Shown: in pieces, positions 44,714-51,997 of the stretch | How positions within the stretch are numbered: the first letter of the stretch is position 1 | Layout: every line of letters starts with the position of its first letter | Assembly: GCF_020099395.1 (NCBI RefSeq) | Contig: NZ_CP083590.1 | Location: forward strand, 6,696,001-6,760,000 | Direction of reading: 5' to 3' | From: Streptomyces mobaraensis | Lineage (GTDB): Bacteria > Actinomycetota > Actinomycetes > Streptomycetales > Streptomycetaceae | Length of the DNA stretch: 64,000 bases | The notes under the pieces: generated by a model | What the model was told of the DNA's origin: nothing | The model's input: only the letters and a program-made list of their open reading frames with translations | Databases searched by the model: none | Program-made: the position numbers and the translations under genes

Positions 44714-44737
44714 CCTGCGCCCGCGCCCCCGCCCGTC

Positions 44738-45961
44738 TCAGCCCAGCACTCCCAGCGGATCGTCCAGTACCGGCTGCCACGCCGCCTCCGCCGCGCCGAT
44801 GAGGCTGCTGTGGTCGAGGGTGACGGGGAGGATGGGGACGCTGCCGCTGCGGCCCCACAGGCTGCGGTCGGCGACGACGGCGCGGAGGCGGTCGGGGTCG
44901 GCGGCGAGGAGTTCGCGGTGGAGGCCGCCCAGGACGATGCGGTCGGGGTTGAGGATGTTGACGAGGCCGGCGAGGCCCAGGCCGAGGCGGTCGGCGATCA
45001 GTTCGGCGGCCTCGCGTACGGACGGGTCGTCGTACGCGGTCCGGAGCAGTTCGGTGGCCTGGTGGAGGAGGGAGCTGTCCGGGCCCGGCGTCCGTCCGGC
45101 GGCGGTGAGGAAGGCCGCCGGGTCGGCCTCGACGTCCAGACAGCCGCGGCTGCCGCAGTGGCAGGGCAGCCCGGCCGGGTTGACCGTCAGGTGCCCGACC
45201 TCCAGGGCCAGTCCCGAACTCCCGCTGTGCAGGCGCCCGTCGAGCACCAGCGCGCCGCCGACGCCGCGGTGGCCGGTGGCCACGCACAGCAGGTGACGGG
45301 CGCCGCGGCCGGCGCCGTGGCGGTGTTCGGCCAGGGCGGCGAGGTTGACGTCGTTGCCGGCCATACCGGTGACGGGGACGCCGCCCGGGCCGAGGACGCC
45401 CGCCTTGGCCAGGGCCTCGGCGAACAGCGTGCGGACCGGTGCCCCGGCGGGCCAGGAGAGGTGCAGCGGGTTGAGGGCGGTGCCCTCCGGCTCGGCCACC
45501 GCCGACGGGACGGCGAGTCCCGCGCCCAGGCAGTGCCGGCCCGTCTCGCGCAGCAGCCCGGCGCCCGCCTCCACGACGGCGTCGATGATGTGCGCGGGGT
45601 CGGCGGGGACCGTCATACAGCCGGGCGCCGTGGCGACCATCCGGCCGCCGAGGCCGACGAGCGCGGCCCGGAAGCCGTCCGCGTGGATCTGCGCCGCCAG
45701 GACCACGGGACCGTCGGGCGCGACGGACAGCCGGTGCGAGGGGCGGCCCTGCGACCCGGTGGACGCCGTCGGGCGGGCGTCCACCCGGATCAGTCCGAGC
45801 GCCTCCAGCTCCGCGGCGACGGCGCCCGCGGTCGCGCGGGTCACGCCGAGTTCGGCGGTGAGCACGGCGCGGGTGGGGGCGCGCCCGGTGTGGACGAGCT
45901 CCAGGGCGGGGCCGAGGGCGGCCCGGCCGCGCTCCAAACGTGTTGTCCGAGTCTGGGTCAC
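44738..45961 (-). CDS. ROK family transcriptional regulator
   Basis: 407 residues from GTG. A winged helix-turn-helix (LTAELGVTRATAGAVAAELE, residues about 35-54) precedes a ROK domain with the zinc motif CHCGSRGCLDVE and ATGHRGVGGALVL. Like NagC or XylR it would sense a sugar. Some catalytic residues of the kinase site are altered (GNDVN in place of a standard ENDA), fitting a sensor. It is divergent from the MFS transporter at 45979 with 17 bases between, so it must bind the shared promoter region. Confidence 0.93.
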   Translation of the reverse strand: MTQTRTTRLERGRAALGPALELVHTGRAPTRAVLTAELGVTRATAGAVAAELEALGLIRVDARPTASTGSQGRPSHRLSVAPDGPVVLAAQIHADGFRAALVGLGGRMVATAPGCMTVPADPAHIIDAVVEAGAGLLRETGRHCLGAGLAVPSAVAEPEGTALNPLHLSWPAGAPVRTLFAEALAKAGVLGPGGVPVTGMAGNDVNLAALAEHRHGAGRGARHLLCVATGHRGVGGALVLDGRLHSGSSGLALEVGHLTVNPAGLPCHCGSRGCLDVEADPAAFLTAAGRTPGPDSSLLHQATELLRTAYDDPSVREAAELIADRLGLGLAGLVNILNPDRIVLGGLHRELLAADPDRLRAVVADRSLWGRSGSVPILPVTLDHSSLIGAAEAAWQPVLDDPLGVLG

Positions 45962-45972
45962 ACCCCTATTCT
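45943..45972 (+). promoter_or_regulatory. Promoter of MFS gene (leaderless)
   Basis: TTGTCC (45943-45948), 18-base spacer and TATTCT (45967-45972) form a plausible -35/-10 pair. Transcription would start about 7 bases after the -10, at or next to the GTG at 45979, so the mRNA would be leaderless. The -35 lies within the start of the divergent ROK gene. TTTGT (45976-45980) and ACAAA (45992-45996) form an inverted repeat over the start. Confidence 0.55.
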
Positions 45973-45978
45973 GACTTT

Positions 45979-47274
45979 GTGCCGACGCTAAACAAAATAC
46001 GGACGGCCCTTCGGGGGGAACAGCGTGTCACCCCGGCCGATCCGTCGCTGAGCCGCCTCCGGACCGCCCTCACCGTCTTCTTCGCCCTCGACGGCTTCCT
46101 CTTCGCCGGCTGGGTGGTGCGCATCCCGTCGATCAAGGAGCGTACCGGCGCCTCCGCCGGCGCGCTCGGCCTCGCCCTGCTGGGCGTCTCGGCCGGTGCC
46201 GTCGCCGTCATGATGCTCACCGGACGGCTGTGCCGGCGCTTCGGCAGCCACCCGGTCACCGTGGCCACGGCCGCCGTGCTGGCCCTCGGCATCGCCCTGC
46301 CGCCCTTCGCCCGCTCCGCGCCCGCCCTAGGGCTCGTCCTCCTCGTCTTCGGCGCCGCCTACGGCGGCATCAACGTCGCCATGAACAGCGCGGCCGTCGA
46401 CCTCGTCACGGCGCTGCGCCGGCCGGTGATGCCCAGCTTCCACGCCGCCTACAGCGTCGGCGGCATGCTCGGCGCCGGTCTCGGGGGGCTGGTCGCCGGA
46501 CGGCTTCCGGTGACCCATCACCTCCTGATGCTGACCGCCGTGGGACTCGTCGTCACCGTCGTCGCCGGGCGGGTGCTGCTCGCCCATCCGGCGCCTCGGC
46601 TGCCCGAGACGGTCGTTTCCGGGTCCGCTTCCGGGTCCGTTTCGGGTTCCGCTTCCGGTTCCAGTTCCGTTTCCAATTCCGTTTCCGGTTCCGGTGGCGC
46701 GCCGCAGCGTCCCAAGACGCCCGTGCGCGGGCGCGGGCTCGTCGTCGTCTTCGGGCTGATCGCGCTGTGCTCCTCGTACGGCGAGGGGGCGCTCGCCGAC
46801 TGGGGCGCTCTGCACCTCCGGCAGGACGTCGGCGCCGGAGCGGGCACCGCGGCCATCGGCTACTCCGTGTTCGCGCTGGCCATGACCGTGGGGCGGCTGT
46901 CCGGCACCGCCATGCTCGAACGGCTCGGCCAGACCCGGACCCTCGTCTTCGGCGGCGCCACGGCCGCCGTCGGCATGCTTCTCGCCTCCCTCACCCCGGC
47001 GCTGTGGGCGGTCTTCGTCGGCTTCGCCCTGACGGGGCTGGGGCTTGCCAACATCTTCCCCGTCGCCATCGGGCGGGCCGGGGAGCTGACCGGGCCCGGC
47101 GGGGTTGCCGCGGCGTCGACGTTCGGGTACGGCGGCATGCTGCTGGGGCCGCCGGCCATCGGGCTTCTCGCGGATCGGTTCTCGTTGCCCGCGGCGCTGA
47201 CGACTGTCGCCGGGTTGGCCGCGATGTCGGCGCTGATCAGTGGGGCTACTCGGCGGTGGACGCGGCGCGTCTGA
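45979..47274 (+). CDS. MFS transporter (sugar transporter-like)
   Basis: 431 residues with 12 hydrophobic segments. The family signature GRLCRRFGSHPV (loop 2-3) and AAYGGINVAMNSAAVDL resemble fucose/hexose-type MFS proteins, in line with the divergent ROK regulator. The central loop between helices 6 and 7 contains 26 residues of Ser-Gly/Ala/Val repeats encoded by degenerate TCCGGT-type hexamers (46618-46695). The GTG start has no ribosome site but lies at the predicted transcription start. A hairpin follows at 47318. Confidence 0.9.
   Translation: MPTLNKIRTALRGEQRVTPADPSLSRLRTALTVFFALDGFLFAGWVVRIPSIKERTGASAGALGLALLGVSAGAVAVMMLTGRLCRRFGSHPVTVATAAVLALGIALPPFARSAPALGLVLLVFGAAYGGINVAMNSAAVDLVTALRRPVMPSFHAAYSVGGMLGAGLGGLVAGRLPVTHHLLMLTAVGLVVTVVAGRVLLAHPAPRLPETVVSGSASGSVSGSASGSSSVSNSVSGSGGAPQRPKTPVRGRGLVVVFGLIALCSSYGEGALADWGALHLRQDVGAGAGTAAIGYSVFALAMTVGRLSGTAMLERLGQTRTLVFGGATAAVGMLLASLTPALWAVFVGFALTGLGLANIFPVAIGRAGELTGPGGVAAASTFGYGGMLLGPPAIGLLADRFSLPAALTTVAGLAAMSALISGATRRWTRRV
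46618..46695. repeat. Hexamer repeat encoding Ser-Gly/Ala/Val linker
   Basis: Thirteen runs of TCCGGN/TCCGTT/TCCGCT hexamers inside the MFS gene. The T-rich third positions differ from the rest of the gene, which suggests recent expansion. Confidence 0.7.
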
Positions 47275-47317
47275 GGGGGTGGGTGGGGTGCCCCGGTCCC
47301 GCCCTTTCACCGTTTCT

Positions 47318-47338
47318 TGCGGGGGCTCCGCCCCCGCA
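47318..47338 (+). terminator. Hairpin of dispersed Streptomyces type after MFS gene
   Basis: TGCGGGGGC-TCC-GCCCCCGCA is a perfect 9-bp stem 44 bases after the stop. The flanking TTTCTTGCGGGGGCTCCGCC is a sequence found many times in Streptomyces intergenic regions and likely serves as terminator. Confidence 0.75.
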
Positions 47339-47443
47339 CCCCCGAAGCGCGCTGCGCGCGCTGTCCTCAATCGCTCCACGCCCCGCAGCCGTGGCAGGGT
47401 GGAACGACGGAATCCCCGTACCCCCCGAAGGACGACGACAGCG

Positions 47444-48331
47444 ATGGCACCCCCCGGCTGGCTCTGCGCCGGCCCCCGCTGGAGCGTGGACGGTCCGGCC
47501 CTGCTGTGGCTCCACCCCGGGCACGGCGAACGCCGCTCCCCGCTGCCCGCGGGCCGCCCGCTCGGCTTCGTCGCCGGTGAGCGGCGGCACTGCGTCGGCG
47601 TCCGGCGCGCCGGGCGGTACACCCCGTGTCCCGCCGGTGCCGAGGTGCCGGCCGGCGCGGTGTCCGCCCAGTGCGCGGAGTGCGCCCGGCTGGACCGGTC
47701 CCACTCCGTCGCGGCCGACACGATCGCCGACGACCCGCGCCCGTACGACGTCTACCTGGCCTGGTTCGCCCCCGGCCTGGTCAAGGCCGGCATCACGGCG
47801 ACCGGACGCCAGGGCGTCCGCCTCCTCGAACAGGCCGCCCTCTCCTACGCCTTGCTCGGCCGCGGCCCGCTGATGGCCGCCCGGCGGACGGAGGCCGTCC
47901 TCGGTGCCGCGCTGGGCGTCCCCGACCGCTTTCCCTACGCGGCCAAGCGTGCCGCCCGCCATCCCCTGGCCCCGCGGGACGAGCGGGCCGCCGAACTCGC
48001 CGCGCTCCACGAGCGCGCCCGCGCCCTCCCCGGCCTGCCGGAGTCGCTGGAGGTGCTGCCCTGCGCGCCCGTCCACCACGACGACGTCTTCCACCTGGAC
48101 CGCGTCGGCCCCCGCCACGGCATCGTCGATTTCGCACCCGGGTGCGCCGTCGTCGGGCACGTCGTCGCCGTGGCGGGGCCGGACGTGTACCTGGAGACGA
48201 CGGACGGCCGCCCCGTGCTCGTCGACACGCGGCGGCTGGCGGGCTGGGAGCTCGCGGCCGCGCCGCCCGGCGCGCGGACCACGGCGGCGGTCCGCGCGCC
48301 GGAACGGGACGGGCCCGAGGGCCTGTTCTGA
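47444..48331 (+). CDS. DUF2797 domain-containing protein
   Basis: 295 residues. Cys/His clusters (RHCVGVRRAGRYTPCP and QCAECARLDRSHS) suggest a zinc site, followed by YDVYLAWFAPGLVKAGIT, then RLLEQAALSYALLGRG and MAARRTEAVLG, the core of DUF2797. The core looks like a GIY-YIG-like or nuclease-related domain, but no activity is established. GAAGGA lies about 11 bases before the ATG. Confidence 0.85.
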   Translation: MAPPGWLCAGPRWSVDGPALLWLHPGHGERRSPLPAGRPLGFVAGERRHCVGVRRAGRYTPCPAGAEVPAGAVSAQCAECARLDRSHSVAADTIADDPRPYDVYLAWFAPGLVKAGITATGRQGVRLLEQAALSYALLGRGPLMAARRTEAVLGAALGVPDRFPYAAKRAARHPLAPRDERAAELAALHERARALPGLPESLEVLPCAPVHHDDVFHLDRVGPRHGIVDFAPGCAVVGHVVAVAGPDVYLETTDGRPVLVDTRRLAGWELAAAPPGARTTAAVRAPERDGPEGLF

Positions 48332-48399
48332 CGGTTCACGCAGGAGCCCGGCGGTCCACGTCGGAGCCCGGACGCCGCGGCCTCCCCCTCCCGTGCGCG

Positions 48400-48825
48400 T
48401 CACGCCGCCGGTTCGCCGAGCGTCCCGCGCCGTCCGCCGCGCAGCAGTTCGCGCGGGGAAGGGCCGCCGCGCAGGCACCACAGGGCGATGACCGGGTCGC
48501 ATATCGCGCACCCCAGCGAGGAGCCGTGCGCGAACGGCAGCAGGGGGCTGCCCTTGAGGTGGTGCACGATGTCCCACGCGGTGTGCAGCAGCCAGCCGAT
48601 GCCGACGAACGTCCAGGAGTCCAGGGCGCGGTACGCGACGTACGTGGCCACCGCGGTGAACACGAACTCCCAGCCGCCCATCCCGCCACCGCCGAGATAG
48701 GCCGCACCCGCCCCGGCCACCATCACGGCGTTGAGGCGCAGCCGGTGTTTCTCGCCGACGAGGGACATCGCCAGCGCGTAGAGGAGGCCGATGCCGACGG
48801 GCGCGATGTATTGCAGGTAGGGCAT
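48400..48825 (-). CDS. DUF6010 family membrane protein
   Basis: 141 residues with four hydrophobic segments (IAPVGIGLLYALAMSLVG; AVMVAGAGAAYLGGGG; FVFTAVATYVAYRAL; FVGIGWLLHTAWDIVHHL). The last holds HTAWDIVHH, rich in potential metal ligands. SSLGCAICDPVIALWCL follows. This pattern matches what I know of DUF6010, with no known role. It converges with the DUF2797 gene over 68 bases. Confidence 0.82.
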   Translation of the reverse strand: MPYLQYIAPVGIGLLYALAMSLVGEKHRLRLNAVMVAGAGAAYLGGGGMGGWEFVFTAVATYVAYRALDSWTFVGIGWLLHTAWDIVHHLKGSPLLPFAHGSSLGCAICDPVIALWCLRGGPSPRELLRGGRRGTLGEPAA

Positions 48826-48988
48826 GGGGCGCCTTCCGTGGTGGGCGGGGTGCGAGCGGGAGGTACGGCCGCGGACGGCGGACGCGGGGGATCGCCGCCG
48901 CCCCCGGCCGTACTGATCACACGGTAGAAAGGCCGGCCGGCAGGCCACAGGGGCATTGCCGACAGGTTCCGACGGAATACCGCCGCCG

Positions 48989-49088
48989 GGCAGCCGTCCC
49001 CGTCCCGCCGTCCGGCAGCCGTCCCCGTCCCGCCGTCCGGCGGCCCGCCCCCGTCCCGCGCCCGGTGGCCGTCCCCGCCGCGGCACCC
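48989..49088. repeat. 25-bp tandem repeat before GlxA-type regulator
   Basis: Four copies of GGCAGCCGTCCCCGTCCCGC plus CGTCC, period exactly 25; the first two are identical, the third and fourth degenerate. It lies between 164 and 27 bases upstream of the regulator start and therefore inside the likely promoter region. Confidence 0.8.
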
Positions 49089-49114
49089 GGGGAAAGCGGA
49101 GGTACCGTCCGTGT

Positions 49115-50080
49115 ATGCACACGGTCGCCGTCCTCGCCCTCCCGCGCGTGATCCCGTTCGACCTCTCCACCGCCGTGGACACCTTCGGCCGCGTCCGGCT
49201 GTCCGACGGGAGCCCCGGTTACGCGGTCCGGGTCTGTGCCGAGCAGGACGAAGTCGACGTCGGCTCGGGGGCCTTCACCCTGCGGGCGCCCTGGGGGCTG
49301 GACGGGCTGCGCGGCGCGGACACCGTCGTCGTACCCGGTACCGCCGACCCGGCCGCGCCCCTCACTCCCGCCGTCCGCGCCGCGCTGCGCCGGGCCGCCG
49401 CCGACGAGGGCGGCCCGCGCATCGCGTCGATCTGCTCCGGCGCCTTCGCCCTCGCCGCCGCCGGACTGCTGGACGGGCTGCGGGCGACCACCCACTGGCT
49501 GGCCGCCGCACGGCTCGCCGCCGACCACCCGCGGGTCGACGTCGACCCGGACGTCCTCTACGTCGACAACGGCCGGATCCTCACCTCGGCCGGCGCGGCG
49601 GCCGGGCTGGACATGTGCCTGCACATGGTCCGCCGCGACCACGGCTCCGCGGTGGCCGCCGACGCCGCCCGGCTCTCCGTGACGCCCCTCGAACGGGAGG
49701 GCGGCCAGGCGCAGTTCATCGCCCACGACCACATACCCGTTCCGGCCGGCTCCGCGCTGGAGCCGCTGCTCCGCTGGCTGGGCGAGAACCTCGCCCGCCC
49801 GCTCACCGTGGACGACATCGCCGCCCGGGCCGGCGTCAGCCCCCGCACGCTCACCCGCCGCTTCCGCGAGCAGACCGGCACGACGCCGCTGCAGTGGCTG
49901 CACCGCGCCCGGATCCGCCGGGCCCAGCAGCTCCTGGAGACCACCCGCCGGCCCGTCGAACACATCGGCGCCGAGGTCGGGTTCGGCTCGCCGACGGCCT
50001 TCCGCGACCGCTTCCGCCGCACCACGGGCGTCAGCCCCCGCGCCTACCGCCGCGCCTTCGCCGCCGAGCCGGCCGGGTGA
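49115..50080 (+). CDS. GlxA family transcriptional regulator (DJ-1/PfpI + AraC)
   Basis: 321 residues. The N-terminal class I glutamine amidotransferase-like domain shows DTVVVPGTADP and the nucleophile-elbow ICSGAFALAAAGLLDG with Cys, followed by ATTHWLAAARLA. The C-terminal AraC domain has the two helix-turn-helix units IAARAGVSPRTLTRRFREQT and VEHIGAEVGFGSPTAFRDRF. It is the only complete regulator in this part; its target is not known. ATG at 49115 follows GCGGAGG. Confidence 0.94.
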   Translation: MHTVAVLALPRVIPFDLSTAVDTFGRVRLSDGSPGYAVRVCAEQDEVDVGSGAFTLRAPWGLDGLRGADTVVVPGTADPAAPLTPAVRAALRRAAADEGGPRIASICSGAFALAAAGLLDGLRATTHWLAAARLAADHPRVDVDPDVLYVDNGRILTSAGAAAGLDMCLHMVRRDHGSAVAADAARLSVTPLEREGGQAQFIAHDHIPVPAGSALEPLLRWLGENLARPLTVDDIAARAGVSPRTLTRRFREQTGTTPLQWLHRARIRRAQQLLETTRRPVEHIGAEVGFGSPTAFRDRFRRTTGVSPRAYRRAFAAEPAG

Positions 50081-50142
50081 GGGGCCCTGCGCCCGGCCGC
50101 GCGTAGCGAAGGCGCCGAGGGTGGTCTCGGAGACGGACACCC

Positions 50143-50397
50143 GTCGCGCTGATCCTCGTTCAGCGTCTCACCGGTCCGGATGCCGGGCGGTTCGGCCCGG
50201 GCGCCGCCCTGTGGTTCTCCGCCCCCGACGCGCACGCCGTGCACGAGCAGCTCACCCCGGCCGGGGTGACTGCCCTCACCCCAGCCGACGACAGTCCTTT
50301 CCAGCCGGTGTTCTCCTTCGAAGGGCCCGAGGGCTGTGTCTTGACCGCTCACAGGTCTGACGTCGTTCAGGGGGTCTGGCGTCGTTCACGGATCTGA
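50143..50397 (+). pseudogene. VOC/glyoxalase-family C-terminal remnant
   Basis: The frame gives about 65 protein-like residues (LVQRLTGPDAGRFGPGAALW; FSAPDAHAVHEQLTPAGVTA; FSFEGPEGCVLTAH), as in the second half of a glyoxalase/bleomycin-resistance fold. There is no start codon, and the N-terminal half is missing. The end consists of three 18-19 base repeats of TCTGACGTCGTTCAGG before TGA. Probably a decayed gene. Confidence 0.65.
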
Positions 50398-50442
50398 CGC
50401 CGGCCGACGTCCCGGAGGCCGGGCCCGGGGGTCGTCCGGCCG

Positions 50443-51072
50443 TCAGTCGAAGTACACGACCAGCCGGACGTGCTCGTCGCCGAAGCGGCCGGCGAGCGCC
50501 CCCATCACGGCGAAGACGTGCTCCCAGCCGGTCCCGGGGCCGATCGCGTCCCGGCGGGTGAACCTCCGGTAGCTCACCCGCGTCGTGCCCGCCCGCCACT
50601 CGCCGAACGGCGTGGCGGCGGGGCCGTCCGCCGCCGGGCCGGGGCCCAGCCGGTCCAGGACGTCCGGCGGCCAGTCGTCGGTGACCCAGCGGCGTTCCTC
50701 CAGTGCCGGCGTGCGGTCGTCCCGGAGGACGAGGGCGCCGCGGATGTCCGCCGGGGCCGCGTCCAGGTCGATCCGCGCCAGCTCCGCCCAGGTCACCCAG
50801 GTCGGGCCGTGCACCGCCGCATCGAGGCCGGCGGCCTCGTCGAACTCCTTCCTCAGCTCCGGCGACACGTCCGGCGGCAGCCCCCTGCCGGCGGCGACCG
50901 GCTCCCAGCCCACCAGGTCGCGGACGCCGAAGAGGCAGCCGAAGGCCGCGTAGTCGCGCCCGGAGTAGAGCGGGTACAGGTCGACGGCACGCTCCCAGGG
51001 CGGCCTGGTGTACCAGTCCTCGTCGGCGTTCGGGTTGCGGATCTCTATGCCGCCGTAGATGTCGGTGCCCAT
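50443..51072 (-). CDS. Hypothetical protein, 209 residues
   Basis: Starts at ATG 51072. The N-terminus MGTDIYGGIEIRNPNADEDW and later YSGRDYAAFGCLFGVRDL, WVTWAELARIDLD, YRRFTRRDAI and GWEHVFAVMGALA look like a real soluble protein. Similar sequences occur in Streptomyces as stand-alone unknowns that begin with MGTDI. No motif suggests an activity. A convergent pseudogene lies 45 bases away. Confidence 0.8.
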   Translation of the reverse strand: MGTDIYGGIEIRNPNADEDWYTRPPWERAVDLYPLYSGRDYAAFGCLFGVRDLVGWEPVAAGRGLPPDVSPELRKEFDEAAGLDAAVHGPTWVTWAELARIDLDAAPADIRGALVLRDDRTPALEERRWVTDDWPPDVLDRLGPGPAADGPAATPFGEWRAGTTRVSYRRFTRRDAIGPGTGWEHVFAVMGALAGRFGDEHVRLVVYFD

Positions 51073-51277
51073 GCGGCGCAGCGTAGGGCGTCCGCCGTCC
51101 ATACGGCGAAGGGATTCCGGCGGAGGCGTTCCGGCGACGGCGTTCCGGCGGCGGGAGCGGCGGGAGCGGCGACAGGGGTGGCAGGGGGGCAGAGGGGCAG
51201 GGGGGCAGGGGTGACAGCGGGGCCGGAAACCGCTGAGAGGTAGTGTCGTACGCCCCGATTGCCCGAAAGGCCCGCCC

Positions 51278-51874
51278 ATGCACGACGTCCGTTTCACGCT
51301 CGCCCACGCGGGTTCCGGCCGCGGTCGCCTCCGGAAGCGGACCTCCCACACCTGGTCCGGGACCGTGCCCGGCTCCGGTCCCGTGGAGCTGGTCTGCCCC
51401 GCGGAGGAGGACCTCACCCGGGAGACCCTGACCACCTGGGTGTCGGGGCGGGGGATCCCTCCGATGAGCTTCACCGGCGTCGGCTTCCGGGGCCGCCCGC
51501 GCCTGGCGCGCATGGAGCTGACCGCCGACGGGTGGGCGGCCCGGTCGAGGCGCCGCCATTTCGCGGTCTCGGCGGGTGGCCGCGCCCTGCGGATCGAGGT
51601 CGCCGGGCGCGCGTACCGCTACCGGGCGCTCCGCGGCCGTCGGCACGAACTGCGGCGGGACGGCGCCGTCGTCACCGTCGCCTCCGCGGGACGGGTGGCG
51701 AGGCGGTACCCGCACACCCTCACCGGCGACGCCCAGGGCGCCCACGACGCCCTGGACATCGGCCTGGCGCTCCTCCTGGAAGGCGTCTACACCCGCAACC
51801 TCACCTTCGGTGGCGCGCTGTACTCCTGGCCCGGCCGCTTCCTGACCCGCGTGGAGATACCGGACTTCTTCTGA
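51278..51874 (+). CDS. Hypothetical protein, 198 residues
   Basis: Basic, beta-rich protein, with RLRKRTSHTWSGTVPGSG and repeated R/G-rich strands (FRGRPRLARMELTADGWAAR; GRALRIEVAGRAYRYRAL). No signal peptide. The end GGALYSWPGRFLTRVEIPDFF is well conserved in style. I do not recognise the family; a LURP-one/tubby-like barrel is one possibility. The ATG follows CCGAAAGGC. Confidence 0.75.
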   Translation: MHDVRFTLAHAGSGRGRLRKRTSHTWSGTVPGSGPVELVCPAEEDLTRETLTTWVSGRGIPPMSFTGVGFRGRPRLARMELTADGWAARSRRRHFAVSAGGRALRIEVAGRAYRYRALRGRRHELRRDGAVVTVASAGRVARRYPHTLTGDAQGAHDALDIGLALLLEGVYTRNLTFGGALYSWPGRFLTRVEIPDFF

Positions 51875-51997
51875 GCCCGCTCGCGCGGGCCGTCCGAGCC
51901 GGTTCCGGCGGGCTGTTCCGGTCAGCCGGTTCCACCGGGGCCGCCCCGACGCAGCCGCCCCGACGCAGCCGTTCCGGCGGCGCCGTTCGCCCCGCGC

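Larger units (their letters stand above)
43714..44737. other. 1 kb gene-free stretch with tandem repeats
   Basis: No frame on either strand gives protein-like sequence. The right part holds two minisatellite arrays (44511-44566 and 44632-44713). The left part around 43740-43870 has imperfect inverted CCGGCCGGG-type repeats that may end transcription of the secreted-protein gene. Confidence 0.55.

Noticed and set aside
48989..49088. CRISPR-like array
   Set aside because: Copies are directly adjacent without unique spacers and no cas genes are present; it is a simple tandem repeat.
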